This document shows, in pieces, positions 1-7,641 of a stretch of DNA of 38,045 bases; the stretch's first letter is position 1, and each line of letters begins with the position of its first letter. Location of the stretch: positions 1-38,045 of the forward strand of contig CALGHA010000054.1 of NCBI GenBank assembly GCA_937915835.1, read 5' to 3'. This DNA comes from an uncultured Fretibacterium sp. Its GTDB lineage: Bacteria > Synergistota > Synergistia > Synergistales > Aminobacteriaceae. Under the pieces are notes generated by a model. That model was not told the origin of the DNA and ran no database searches. It saw nothing but the letters and a program-made list of their open reading frames with translations. The translations under genes were made by a program, and so were the position numbers.

Positions 1-14
1 CGCTCTTCCGATCT
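1..14. other. Illumina adapter remnant at contig end
   Basis: The first 14 bases, CGCTCTTCCGATCT, are identical to the 3' end of the standard Illumina TruSeq/Nextera-type read adapter (the shared tail that ends GCTCTTCCGATCT). They lie directly at the window edge and outside the first gene, whose stop codon is at 29-31. This is sequencing residue, not organism DNA, and it shows that the window begins at an untrimmed contig end. Confidence 0.95.
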
Positions 15-28
15 TCGGCAAAAAATTC

Positions 29-1339
29 TTACTCTCCTCCGTACATTTGCATTGCTAAGAGTGAGCGGCGATGATACATATCTTCCTCGATCTCATCAGC
101 CTGTTCCTCAAGCATGAATTTATCCTCAAAGACTGTATTACCCGCAACATCCTGACCCTTGAACGCTCCCTTAAGAACTATCGGAGTTATTATCGTACAG
201 ACGATTATCATTATGATTATTGGTCCAAGATAATTTTCACTTATCAAGTTCATGGACATTCCTTTACCGGCAACGATTAACGCAACTTCTCCTCTGCATA
301 CCATGCCTAAACCGACTTGATAGCTCTGACGATTACTGAAGCCGCAAATTCTCGCTCCAATTCCGCAGCCGCCAAGTTTCGAGATTACGCTGACGACAAC
401 TAGCGCGATTGTGAAGATTACGAGGTCATATGACATTTCAGGCAATGTAACTTCAAGCCCAATATTCGCGAAAAATATCGGTGTCAACAATAAATATGCT
501 ATCGTGTCAAACTTGCTCGCAATATACTGACCTTTAGGCGACATCGCGATAATCATTCCTGCCGCGAAAGCTCCGATTATGTCAGCAATCCCGAAGACGA
601 CTTCAGCCGCCCAAGCCATGAAGAGACAGAACGCGAAACCCATTACAGGATAACGCCGTAAATTTCTCTCGGCTTGAACTCGATCCGACCAGACCATAGA
701 GCGGTAATATGCATAGCCGGCAATCACAAGAAAAACGAAGAAGCCCAGAATTTTCACGAGAACAAGCGTTAAATTCACGGATTCTCCAGCAATTCCAGTT
801 ATAATAGTCAAACAGATTAAGCCCAAAATATCGTCGATTAATGCCGCCGCCAAAATCGTATTGCCGACCTTCGTTGACATCTTGCCGAGTTCCTTTAACG
901 TCTCGACCGTTATTGACACCGACGTTGCAGTCAGAACAGCTCCGACGAAAATAGCCGACGCAAAAGTTACGTTATCATCGAAAATGTACATCAAGCCCGC
1001 GCCCATTCCCAACGGAACAAGAACTCCGGATAACGCAACGACAAATCCGACTTTTCCCGACGCTTTAAGCTCATCAATATTCGTCTCCATTCCGGCCGTG
1101 AACATGATTACGATTACGCCGAGTTCTGCCATTCGTGAGAGAAGCTCAGTAGGCATTAAGCAAAACTGAACTCCGAAAAATTTACTCGTCAACGCTCCAA
1201 GCACAGCAGGACCGAAAAATAATCCCGCCATCAATGCACCGACAACTTGCGGAAGTTGAGCACGCCGTGAAATAATACTGAAAAGTTTTGTGGACATCAG
1301 AATTACGCACAAGCTCAACAAATAGTTATAACCTTCCAA
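29..1339 (-). CDS. Cation/proton antiporter, CPA2 (KefB/NapA-like) family
   Basis: Integral membrane monovalent cation:proton exchanger for pH or sodium homeostasis. The 436-residue product is almost entirely hydrophobic helices (about 12). It carries the paired aspartates typical of electrogenic CPA2 exchangers (AALIDDILGL, D169-D170) and the early QLPQVVGALMAGLFFGP segment of this family. The chain stops soon after the last helix, so there is no cytosolic TrkA-N/RCK nucleotide-binding domain as in full KefB/KefC. The start is TTG, placed 9 bases after GGGAGG. The ribokinase-like gene ends 22 bases upstream on the same strand, so the two may be co-transcribed. The ion (Na+ or K+) cannot be told from sequence. 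The family call is firm and the substrate is not. Confidence 0.9.
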   Translation of the reverse strand: MEGYNYLLSLCVILMSTKLFSIISRRAQLPQVVGALMAGLFFGPAVLGALTSKFFGVQFCLMPTELLSRMAELGVIVIMFTAGMETNIDELKASGKVGFVVALSGVLVPLGMGAGLMYIFDDNVTFASAIFVGAVLTATSVSITVETLKELGKMSTKVGNTILAAALIDDILGLICLTIITGIAGESVNLTLVLVKILGFFVFLVIAGYAYYRSMVWSDRVQAERNLRRYPVMGFAFCLFMAWAAEVVFGIADIIGAFAAGMIIAMSPKGQYIASKFDTIAYLLLTPIFFANIGLEVTLPEMSYDLVIFTIALVVVSVISKLGGCGIGARICGFSNRQSYQVGLGMVCRGEVALIVAGKGMSMNLISENYLGPIIIMIIVCTIITPIVLKGAFKGQDVAGNTVFEDKFMLEEQADEIEEDMYHRRSLLAMQMYGGE

Positions 1340-1361
1340 AATGTATTACCTCCCTAAAAAT

Positions 1362-2291
1362 TTATAATTCATAATCATCGCCGGACGCTTCACCTAATAA
1401 TGCCCCAACCTGATGTCTCCAAGGCATTGATGGATGAGCTCCGATTTTCGTACAGGCCAATCCTCCGCAAGCTGAAGCAAAACGTGCCGCTAACTTTATC
1501 GGCCGTCCCTCGCATAAAGCTACAGCGAAGCCCGCACAAAAAGCATCACGTGCTCCAGTATGATCCACTGAACGAATATTAAACGCGTCAAAAGAAAAAT
1601 GATCCCCGCCGTTCACGAAGACCATTCCACCTTTTGCGCTTTGAGTTACGACCAGACATTTTATGCCTTTTTCAAGTACATCGTGAGACATTGCGATTAT
1701 AGAATTTTTTCGTCCTGCATAAAAACTCAGAGCACGTTCATTGAGGATTAAATAGTCAATATTCTTCCAGGCTTCTTCGGGCAATGAAAACGGAGGTTCA
1801 GCAGATAAAAATGTCTTGCATCCGTTTTGTCGTGCGAGTTTTAGCCCGGCTGTTATAGTCTTAGGAGGGCTTTCCATTTGAAATAATGCGCAGTCAGATG
1901 AAGTAAAAATTTTCTTGGCTCGCAAAATTGCATCTTCATCGAGAAGTGCATTAGCTCCCTGACAAATTACGATCGAGTTTTCGCCGTCATGAGTTACTGT
2001 GATTACTGCTGTTCCTGTTGCGGCTTCTTTGCGAGATTGGAGATGTGAGCATTCGACTCCGTTCTCCGTCAAGACAGCTTTTAATCTCCGGCCGAAGTCA
2101 TCATCGCCGATACAACCGATCATGTGAACTCTTGCGTTTAACCTTGCTGCGGCTAATGCCTGATTTGATCCTTTTCCTCCCCCTGCCATTCCGAACGGTC
2201 CGCCTACTACAGTCTCGCCTTTTTGCGGACAATGAGGAGCGCGCATAACCAGATCAATATTTAGTGAACCTACTACTGCAATTGCTGCCAA
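1362..2291 (-). CDS. PfkB-family carbohydrate kinase, ribokinase-like, with altered active-site motifs
   Basis: Cytosolic sugar or nucleoside kinase of the PfkB fold, 309 residues, the usual ribokinase length. The N-terminal sugar-binding signature GGGKGSNQALAAARL (residues 37-51) is textbook ribokinase. Two later motifs are not. The anion-hole GAGD reads GARD (246-249), keeping the catalytic Asp249 but replacing a glycine by arginine. The Mg/phosphate motif NExE reads NERA (184-187), losing the second Glu. No ribose transporter or regulator is nearby. The start is TTG with AGGAGG 9 bases upstream. It lies 22 bases before the antiporter gene. It may be a ribokinase relative with changed substrate or reduced activity. 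The family is certain; calling it rbsK would be too strong. Confidence 0.85.
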   Translation of the reverse strand: MAAIAVVGSLNIDLVMRAPHCPQKGETVVGGPFGMAGGGKGSNQALAAARLNARVHMIGCIGDDDFGRRLKAVLTENGVECSHLQSRKEAATGTAVITVTHDGENSIVICQGANALLDEDAILRAKKIFTSSDCALFQMESPPKTITAGLKLARQNGCKTFLSAEPPFSLPEEAWKNIDYLILNERALSFYAGRKNSIIAMSHDVLEKGIKCLVVTQSAKGGMVFVNGGDHFSFDAFNIRSVDHTGARDAFCAGFAVALCEGRPIKLAARFASACGGLACTKIGAHPSMPWRHQVGALLGEASGDDYEL

Positions 2292-2448
2292 ATTTTGGTG
2301 CCTCCTAATTTATACTGGTAAATAATTTTCGTATAATAGCACAAAGATTAATGCAGTGTATAAAGTTGCAAGAAATTTTTGACAGTGTAATACTTTTCAG
2401 CCTGGCGTTCAACGTTACAACTCAAACTTGATATTCCCATGTCTAATT

Positions 2449-2477
2449 TTCCACTCTAACGCAATACACGCTATAAT
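2449..2477 (+). promoter_or_regulatory. Putative sigma-70 promoter of the hydroxyacid dehydrogenase gene
   Basis: A perfect -10 box TATAAT lies at 2472-2477, with TTCCAC at 2449-2454 as a weak -35 at 17-base spacing. It ends 40 bases before the ATG at 2518, which has its own GAGGGGG ribosome site. The -35 match is poor, so the -10 carries most of the support. Confidence 0.5.
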
Positions 2478-2517
2478 ATTTTCATCCAGATAATAATAAA
2501 GAGGGGGAAAATTTTTC

Positions 2518-3513
2518 ATGAAGATTTGTTTTTACGCCCTGCGAGAATACGACGAATTAACTTTCTGTGAACAGATGAAAGAGAAATATAATATCGAGTT
2601 CGTTTACTCAACTGAATATCCAAACGATAAAAATATCTCGATTGCTTCCGGCTGTGAAGGTGTAAGCTGTACTCCGTGTGATATGTCCGCTCAAGCCCTG
2701 AAAAAGTTTCATGATGTCGGTGTGAAATATATTTTAACTCGTTCAATCGGTTATGATCACATAGATTTACAGGCGGCTCGTGAACTCGGAATGAAAGTTG
2801 ATACGGTCTCTTACACTCCGACTGGTGTAGCTGATTACGCAATTATGTTGATGCTGGCGAGCGTACGGAGATTTGCGCATATTCTGAAACGTACGGAGCT
2901 TCAGGATTACTCGCTGAAAAATAAACTCGGCCGTGACTTTTCACAATGCACCGTCGGCATAATGGGAACCGGCAGAATTGGCACGACTGTAATTAAGCAT
3001 CTTTCGGGCTTCGGCTGTAAAATTCTGGCTTATGACATTTACGAGAACGACGAGGCTAAAAAGTTCGCTCAATACGTCTCACTCGATGAAATTCTCGCAA
3101 ATTCTGACATAATCACTCTTCACATGAACGCTAACGAGCAAAATTATCACATCATAAACTCTCAATCAATCGCCAAAATGAAACAAGGAGCCTACATCAT
3201 CAACACAGCACGAGGAAAATTAATCGACTCTGAAGCCTTAATCGCAGGGATTGAATCCGGAAAATTGGGAGGAGCCGCGCTTGATGTTGTCGAGTTTGAA
3301 AACGGCTTGTATTATTATAACCTGATGGGAGAAGTCATGATTAATCCGAAACTTGCAATTTTACGCTCATTCCCTAATGTAATCTTAAGTCCGCACACGG
3401 CGTTTTATACGGCTGAAGATGTCTGTGATATGGTCGAGGGGAATTTTAGGAGTTTATACGAGTTTGAGACTGGGAAAAAGTTACACGGAGTTGAAGCAAA
3501 AAGCGGAGCCTGA
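2518..3513 (+). CDS. D-isomer-specific 2-hydroxyacid dehydrogenase (D-lactate dehydrogenase-like)
   Basis: Cytosolic NAD-dependent reduction of a 2-oxoacid to the D-2-hydroxyacid, such as pyruvate to D-lactate or a branched or aromatic oxoacid to its hydroxy form. The 331-residue length fits. The NAD-binding loop GTGRIG sits at 150-155 with an acidic Asp173 after it (NAD preference). The catalytic set is visible: Arg232 in NTARGKLID, a Glu at 259 or 261, and His293 in SPHTAFYT. The opening MKICFYALREYDE resembles D-LDH/VanH/hydroxyisocaproate dehydrogenases. It stands alone between divergent and convergent neighbours with its own promoter and terminator. In an amino-acid fermenter it may recycle NADH using oxoacids. 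VanH-type use is unlikely, since no vanA/vanX lie beside it. Confidence 0.88.
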   Translation: MKICFYALREYDELTFCEQMKEKYNIEFVYSTEYPNDKNISIASGCEGVSCTPCDMSAQALKKFHDVGVKYILTRSIGYDHIDLQAARELGMKVDTVSYTPTGVADYAIMLMLASVRRFAHILKRTELQDYSLKNKLGRDFSQCTVGIMGTGRIGTTVIKHLSGFGCKILAYDIYENDEAKKFAQYVSLDEILANSDIITLHMNANEQNYHIINSQSIAKMKQGAYIINTARGKLIDSEALIAGIESGKLGGAALDVVEFENGLYYYNLMGEVMINPKLAILRSFPNVILSPHTAFYTAEDVCDMVEGNFRSLYEFETGKKLHGVEAKSGA

Positions 3514-3528
3514 CACTCAAGCCCCGCT
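3502..3528. terminator. Bidirectional hairpin terminator between convergent genes
   Basis: AGCGGAGC at 3502-3509 pairs with GCCCCGCT at 3521-3528 (8 pairs with one mismatch). On the plus strand it is followed by AAAATTTTTATTT. On the minus strand it is followed by TTTTTG. The left arm overlaps the last codons of the dehydrogenase gene. It can serve both that gene and the convergent htrA-like gene. Confidence 0.65.
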
Positions 3529-3536
3529 GAAAATTT

Positions 3537-5009
3537 TTATTTCTTCTCTTCTTTGCTGACCATAATAAAATATGTTGAACCTTCACGCTCAATCATCAGC
3601 ACTAAAGCGGTATCTTCGGCTTTCACGGCCTTTGCTAAGTCGTCGAGCGTCTTAATCTCCTGAGCATTAACCTCACGTAAAATATCTCCCTCGCGTAATT
3701 CTCCTTCAAAAGAGGCACGGGAATTTTTATCAAGCTCAGTGATGATTACTCCTTCTGTGTCGGAATTGAGCCGGTAATTTCTCCTGAGAGTGTCGTTAAT
3801 CTGGGCTGTCTTCGTAACTCCGAAATCCTTTAACGCTTCACTTCCGCTTGAAATTTCTGGGGTTTCGTCTTTTTTTTCCTCAGTCTCTTTCACGCTCCCG
3901 TCGCCGGTGCTGTTACGTTCGGCCAATTTTACGCTGAAATCTAACTTTTTGCCTTTTCTGACGATTACGAGTTTTGCTGTAGAGTTTGGCGCGAGAGTTC
4001 TTACCTTCTGGACGAAATTATTTGCATCTTTGATTTTCTCGCCGTTAAGCTCAATAACAACATCACCGGGCTTAATTCCGGCCTTGTCCGCAGGATCTCC
4101 CTTGAAAACGTCACCAATCATAGCCCCGTTAGTCCCTTCAACGCCGTAAACTTTCGCCATCTGTTCGTTAATATCACGAACGCTAACACCGAGCCAGCCG
4201 CGTTTAACTCTTCCGTAAGAGACTAAATCGTTCATAATCTCTTTTGCCTTATTCACTGGAATTGCAAAGCCTAAGCCTTGAGCGTAAGGAATAATCGCCG
4301 TGTTAATACCTACAACTTTACCGTCCATGTTCAGCAATGGGCCGCCCGAATTTCCGGGATTAATCGCCGCGTCAGTCTGCAAGAAATCGTCAAAATTTAC
4401 GTCCTGAGTGTGAATGCTTCTGTTCTTGGCAGAAATTACTCCGGCTGTTACAGTCTGCTCGAAACCGTAAGGATTTCCAATTGCTACAACGAACTCGCCA
4501 ACTTCGACAGCGTCAGAATCTCCAAGCTCAAGCACAGGCAATGTCCCGTCAGGCTCAATCTTAATCACAGCCAAGTCATAAGTCGGATCGCTGCCAATAA
4601 TTTTTGCGTCGTAGGTCTTCTTGCTTCCATCAGCGAGCAAAACAGAGACCGTAATTTTTTCCATTCCTTCGACGACGTGATTATTCGTAAGTATCTGGCC
4701 TTCTTTCGTTACGATAAAGCCTGAACCTCTGCCCTTCATCGGAACTGAACGCGTGAACTCCTTGAAGGAATCTCCGAAGAAACGCTTGAAAATCGGATCG
4801 TCATCAAACGGGAACGGCGAGAATGAACGTTTTTCAGTCTTCTCAACATCGATATTGACGACAGCGATTGATGTCTTCTTGACGATTGAGACGACAGGAT
4901 TATTCTGATTGGCCGCAAAAGGTGACAATGCCGCTAATGCACTCCCTGAACTCACAAGGATTAATGCAAGCGTGAGAATTAACGCTAAAAGTTTTCTGGA
5001 ATTTTTCAA
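3537..5009 (-). CDS. HtrA/DegP-type serine protease with two PDZ domains
   Basis: Periplasmic protein quality-control protease and chaperone of the trypsin-like Do/DegP family. I chose the TTG at 5009 because it lies 7 bases after GGAGGT. The upstream ATG (5024) overlaps that ribosome site and the next ATG (5015) is 1 base from it. From this start the product is 490 residues: a signal peptide (basic MKNSRK, hydrophobic stretch, Ala-X-Ala about residue 26), the protease domain with catalytic His111 (LTNNHVVEG), Asp145 (PTYDLAVIK) and Ser221 (NPGNSGGPLL), PDZ1 about 265-360 and PDZ2 about 395-485. The first PDZ is followed by a charged linker rich in Glu and Lys. All triad residues are intact. 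It is 138 bases downstream of lgt. A CACGGCGTG inverted repeat (5041-5049) lies just before it and could be an operator. Confidence 0.95.
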   Translation of the reverse strand: MKNSRKLLALILTLALILVSSGSALAALSPFAANQNNPVVSIVKKTSIAVVNIDVEKTEKRSFSPFPFDDDPIFKRFFGDSFKEFTRSVPMKGRGSGFIVTKEGQILTNNHVVEGMEKITVSVLLADGSKKTYDAKIIGSDPTYDLAVIKIEPDGTLPVLELGDSDAVEVGEFVVAIGNPYGFEQTVTAGVISAKNRSIHTQDVNFDDFLQTDAAINPGNSGGPLLNMDGKVVGINTAIIPYAQGLGFAIPVNKAKEIMNDLVSYGRVKRGWLGVSVRDINEQMAKVYGVEGTNGAMIGDVFKGDPADKAGIKPGDVVIELNGEKIKDANNFVQKVRTLAPNSTAKLVIVRKGKKLDFSVKLAERNSTGDGSVKETEEKKDETPEISSGSEALKDFGVTKTAQINDTLRRNYRLNSDTEGVIITELDKNSRASFEGELREGDILREVNAQEIKTLDDLAKAVKAEDTALVLMIEREGSTYFIMVSKEEKK

Positions 5010-5111
5010 ATTCATTACCTCCATAAAAATTTTTTCTTAACACGGCGTGATATTTTAGTCTCATCAATAAAATACTTCATGCCTAGAATGACCAATTTTA
5101 ACCTAAGCAAA

Positions 5112-5117
5112 ATTATA
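5112..5117 (-). promoter_or_regulatory. Possible -10 box for the htrA-like gene
   Basis: On the minus strand TATAAT is perfect here, about 103 bases before the chosen TTG start. A convincing -35 is not present at 17 bases (CGTTTA). It would allow the protease gene to be expressed apart from the lgt gene upstream. The call is weak because AT-rich sequence yields such hexamers by chance. Confidence 0.35.
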
Positions 5118-5147
5118 CGCAAAACCTCAGCAAATAAACGGAAATTT

Positions 5148-5939
5148 TCACATGCTCACAGACTTTCTCAGCTTGAACACGCTATAAATCAGCCACATCA
5201 ACGCGAACGGAAGAGCTAAAGTTATTCCCCGATAAGTCCAGGCATATTTAATCATCTTCAACAGCGGCGTATAATCCCTGAACGAGACAACTGCGAACCT
5301 CATTAAGCCGTAAAGTATCAACGTTAACGGAGCAATCACAGAATAATAATTTCCCCCGTTTTTCCTCTGAATGGGCAAAATTTTCTTCTCGACGTAAAGC
5401 AAGATTATCACGATTACAGACGCTATGACCGAGTAATAAATTTGCACAGGATGACGGAATAAATTTGCATGATCTCGGGGAAAATGAACGCCGGTAAAAA
5501 ATTTCGTCGGAAGTCCTACGCAGCAACCGTTGAGAAAACATCCCCAGCGTCCGATTGCGATTGCCAGCATAGCAGGAGGAGCCGCCGTGTCGCATAATTT
5601 AGCGAACGAGATTTTCTTGTTGAACGCGCATAATATCAACGCCGATAAAAATGCTCCAGCAACAGCCCCGAACTCGTGAAGTCCTCCTCTGTTCAAGTCA
5701 AGCAAATACGAAGGATGCTCAACGTAAATTTTCCAGTTCGCAATATACTCATATGAACGCGCTCCAAGCAACATGAACAAGAACGAAATTGCCATAATCC
5801 GCCGGGCCTCGTATTCGTCGAGTTCGTAAATTTCCAGACGCTTAATAGCCCAGATTATCGCGATTGACAGGGCTATGAACCATACGACGCTGTACGTGTC
5901 AACTCGAAAGCTCCCGATATAAAATAACGTCGGGTACAT
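5148..5939 (-). CDS. lgt: Prolipoprotein diacylglyceryl transferase
   Basis: Inner-membrane enzyme that moves diacylglycerol from phosphatidylglycerol to the lipobox cysteine of prolipoproteins, the first step of lipoprotein maturation. The 263 residues form about seven helices. The signature GRWGCFLNGCCVG (130-142) contains the essential Arg and Asn. The variant NGCC form in place of NxExxG is common in non-proteobacterial Lgt. The other loop RGGLHEFGAVAG (84-95) matches the HGG-containing segment with changes. The start codon overlaps the stop of the acyl-CoA synthetase gene by one base (TAATG), which indicates translational coupling. Placement next to an envelope protease gene is sensible, since both act on exported proteins. 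Confidence 0.92.
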   Translation of the reverse strand: MYPTLFYIGSFRVDTYSVVWFIALSIAIIWAIKRLEIYELDEYEARRIMAISFLFMLLGARSYEYIANWKIYVEHPSYLLDLNRGGLHEFGAVAGAFLSALILCAFNKKISFAKLCDTAAPPAMLAIAIGRWGCFLNGCCVGLPTKFFTGVHFPRDHANLFRHPVQIYYSVIASVIVIILLYVEKKILPIQRKNGGNYYSVIAPLTLILYGLMRFAVVSFRDYTPLLKMIKYAWTYRGITLALPFALMWLIYSVFKLRKSVSM

Positions 5940-7576
5940 TAAGATTTATTTTCCTCGTCATAGAAGCTGCTGCCTTGTGCGTACATTTGGCGTAATTTCG
6001 GCTTCTCAATTTTACCCGTCGGATTTCTCGGGACATCAGCAAAAATTATCTTTCTCGGACGCTTATATCTCGGCAGGCCTAAACAATAACGGTCAATCTC
6101 TTCTGTTGAACATGACATGCCTTTTTTCACCTGGATTATTGCCGCAGGAATTTCACCGAGTCTAGGTTCAGGAAGGCCAATTACAGCGACATCATGAACT
6201 TTCGGATAAGCGCTCAAGAAATCCTCAATCTGAACAGGATAAATATTTTCTCCGCCCATTATGACAACGTCTTTTTTGCGGTCAACAAGCCAGATAAATC
6301 CGTCGTCGTCCATTCTCGCAACATCACCGGTGAATAACCAGCCATCTTTAATCGTCTCATGCGTTGCTCCGGGATTATGATAGTAGCATAACATTACGCC
6401 GGGCCCTTTCACGCAAAGTTCTCCGGGTTCACCCTGCTTTACGTTCTTGCCGTCGTTGTCAACAATCTTTACTTCCCATCCGTAGCCAGGAACTCCGATC
6501 GCTCCGACCTTGTGAATATTTTCTATTCCCAAATGAACACAGCCAGGCCCGGTTGATTCTGAAAGTCCGTAATTCGTGTCGTATTTGTGATTAGGGAAAT
6601 AGTCGAGCCAATGTTTTATTAACGACGGAGGAACAGGCTGAGCACCGATATGCATTAACCGCCATTGTGAGAGATGACGGCCTTCAAGTTTCAAATCTCC
6701 TCTGTCTAATGCCGTCAAAATATCCTGACACCAAGGGACTAACAACCAGACTATCGTGCAATGTTCCCATGAGACTACATCAAGAATTGCTTTCGGTGAT
6801 GTTCCCTTGAGAATTACCGCTCGGCTTCCAGTAAAAAGTGAACCAAACCAATGCATTTTTGCGCCCGTATGATAAAGCGGAGGAATGCACAAAAATACGT
6901 CCTCATGCGTAGTCTCGTGATGTTTAGCTTCCATTCTTGCAGCTTGGAACAAAGCCGTATGATTATGCAAAATTGCTTTGGGAAATCCCGTAGTCCCTGA
7001 TGAGAAATATATTGCGGCCTCGTCGGTGTCCTCGATTAAAATTTTCGGGGCTGATGACGGACAATTATTAACGGCCTCATTGTAACTTTCAGCGAATGAT
7101 GGGCAATTATCACCTACGAAGAATAACAGGCATTTTTCACCGAGCGCAAGTACAGTATTCTCAACCCTGCCGATAAATTCCGGGCCGAAAAATAAAATAT
7201 CAACGTCAGCTAAATTCACGCAATACTCGATTTCTTCGGAAGAGTAACGGAAATTCAACGGTACAGCGATTGCTCCAGTCTTGAGAATACCAAAATAGAT
7301 TGGCAGCCATTCAAGACAATTCATAAGTAAAATTGCAACCTTCTGGCCTTTCTTCACTCCGCGAGACAAAAGCATATTCGCTACACGATTGGCCTTCTCG
7401 TCGAAAACTGACCAGGTAATTTCACGTCTATACGGTTTTGATGAAGTCGGCTGAATTAAAGCGTATTCCTTCCATGTAATTCTAATCGGTTCTTCCTGCT
7501 CCGGGTTAATCTCGACTAGAGCAACTTCATTCCCATAAAGTTTTGAGTTTCGTTCAAGTAAATCTGTGATGGGCAA
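5939..7576 (-). CDS. Long-chain-type acyl-CoA synthetase / AMP-dependent ligase
   Basis: Adenylate-forming enzyme that activates a carboxylic acid to an acyl-AMP and then an acyl-CoA. All family motifs are present in 545 residues: the P-loop SSGTTGFPK (192-200), YGLSE (336-340), TGD (416-418), the hinge VDRKKD (431-436) and the catalytic lysine in NPTGK (Lys522). It begins with TTG, 8 bases after AGAAGGA. An insertion around residues 24-50 (NPEQEEPIRITWKEYALIQPTSS) enlarges the N-terminus. lgt begins on its stop codon. The ankyrin gene ends 65 bases upstream without an evident terminator, so read-through is possible. Sequence alone does not give the acid; medium or long chain, or an aromatic acid, are all possible. 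Confidence 0.9.
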   Translation of the reverse strand: MPITDLLERNSKLYGNEVALVEINPEQEEPIRITWKEYALIQPTSSKPYRREITWSVFDEKANRVANMLLSRGVKKGQKVAILLMNCLEWLPIYFGILKTGAIAVPLNFRYSSEEIEYCVNLADVDILFFGPEFIGRVENTVLALGEKCLLFFVGDNCPSFAESYNEAVNNCPSSAPKILIEDTDEAAIYFSSGTTGFPKAILHNHTALFQAARMEAKHHETTHEDVFLCIPPLYHTGAKMHWFGSLFTGSRAVILKGTSPKAILDVVSWEHCTIVWLLVPWCQDILTALDRGDLKLEGRHLSQWRLMHIGAQPVPPSLIKHWLDYFPNHKYDTNYGLSESTGPGCVHLGIENIHKVGAIGVPGYGWEVKIVDNDGKNVKQGEPGELCVKGPGVMLCYYHNPGATHETIKDGWLFTGDVARMDDDGFIWLVDRKKDVVIMGGENIYPVQIEDFLSAYPKVHDVAVIGLPEPRLGEIPAAIIQVKKGMSCSTEEIDRYCLGLPRYKRPRKIIFADVPRNPTGKIEKPKLRQMYAQGSSFYDEENKS

Positions 7577-7641
7577 AATCTATTTCCTTCTTTCGTCAAA
7601 ATAGCAAAATTATTCTTCAAAGCAAAATTTATGTCAAGAAA

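Noticed and set aside
2518..3513. VanH-type dehydrogenase of a vancomycin-resistance cluster
   Set aside because: No D-Ala-D-Lac ligase or dipeptidase gene is beside it; the D-2-hydroxyacid dehydrogenase family is enough to explain it.
4278..4724. 148-codon plus-strand frame inside the protease gene
   Set aside because: It is antisense to the conserved catalytic domain, which explains the openness of this strand; the peptide has no recognisable domain.
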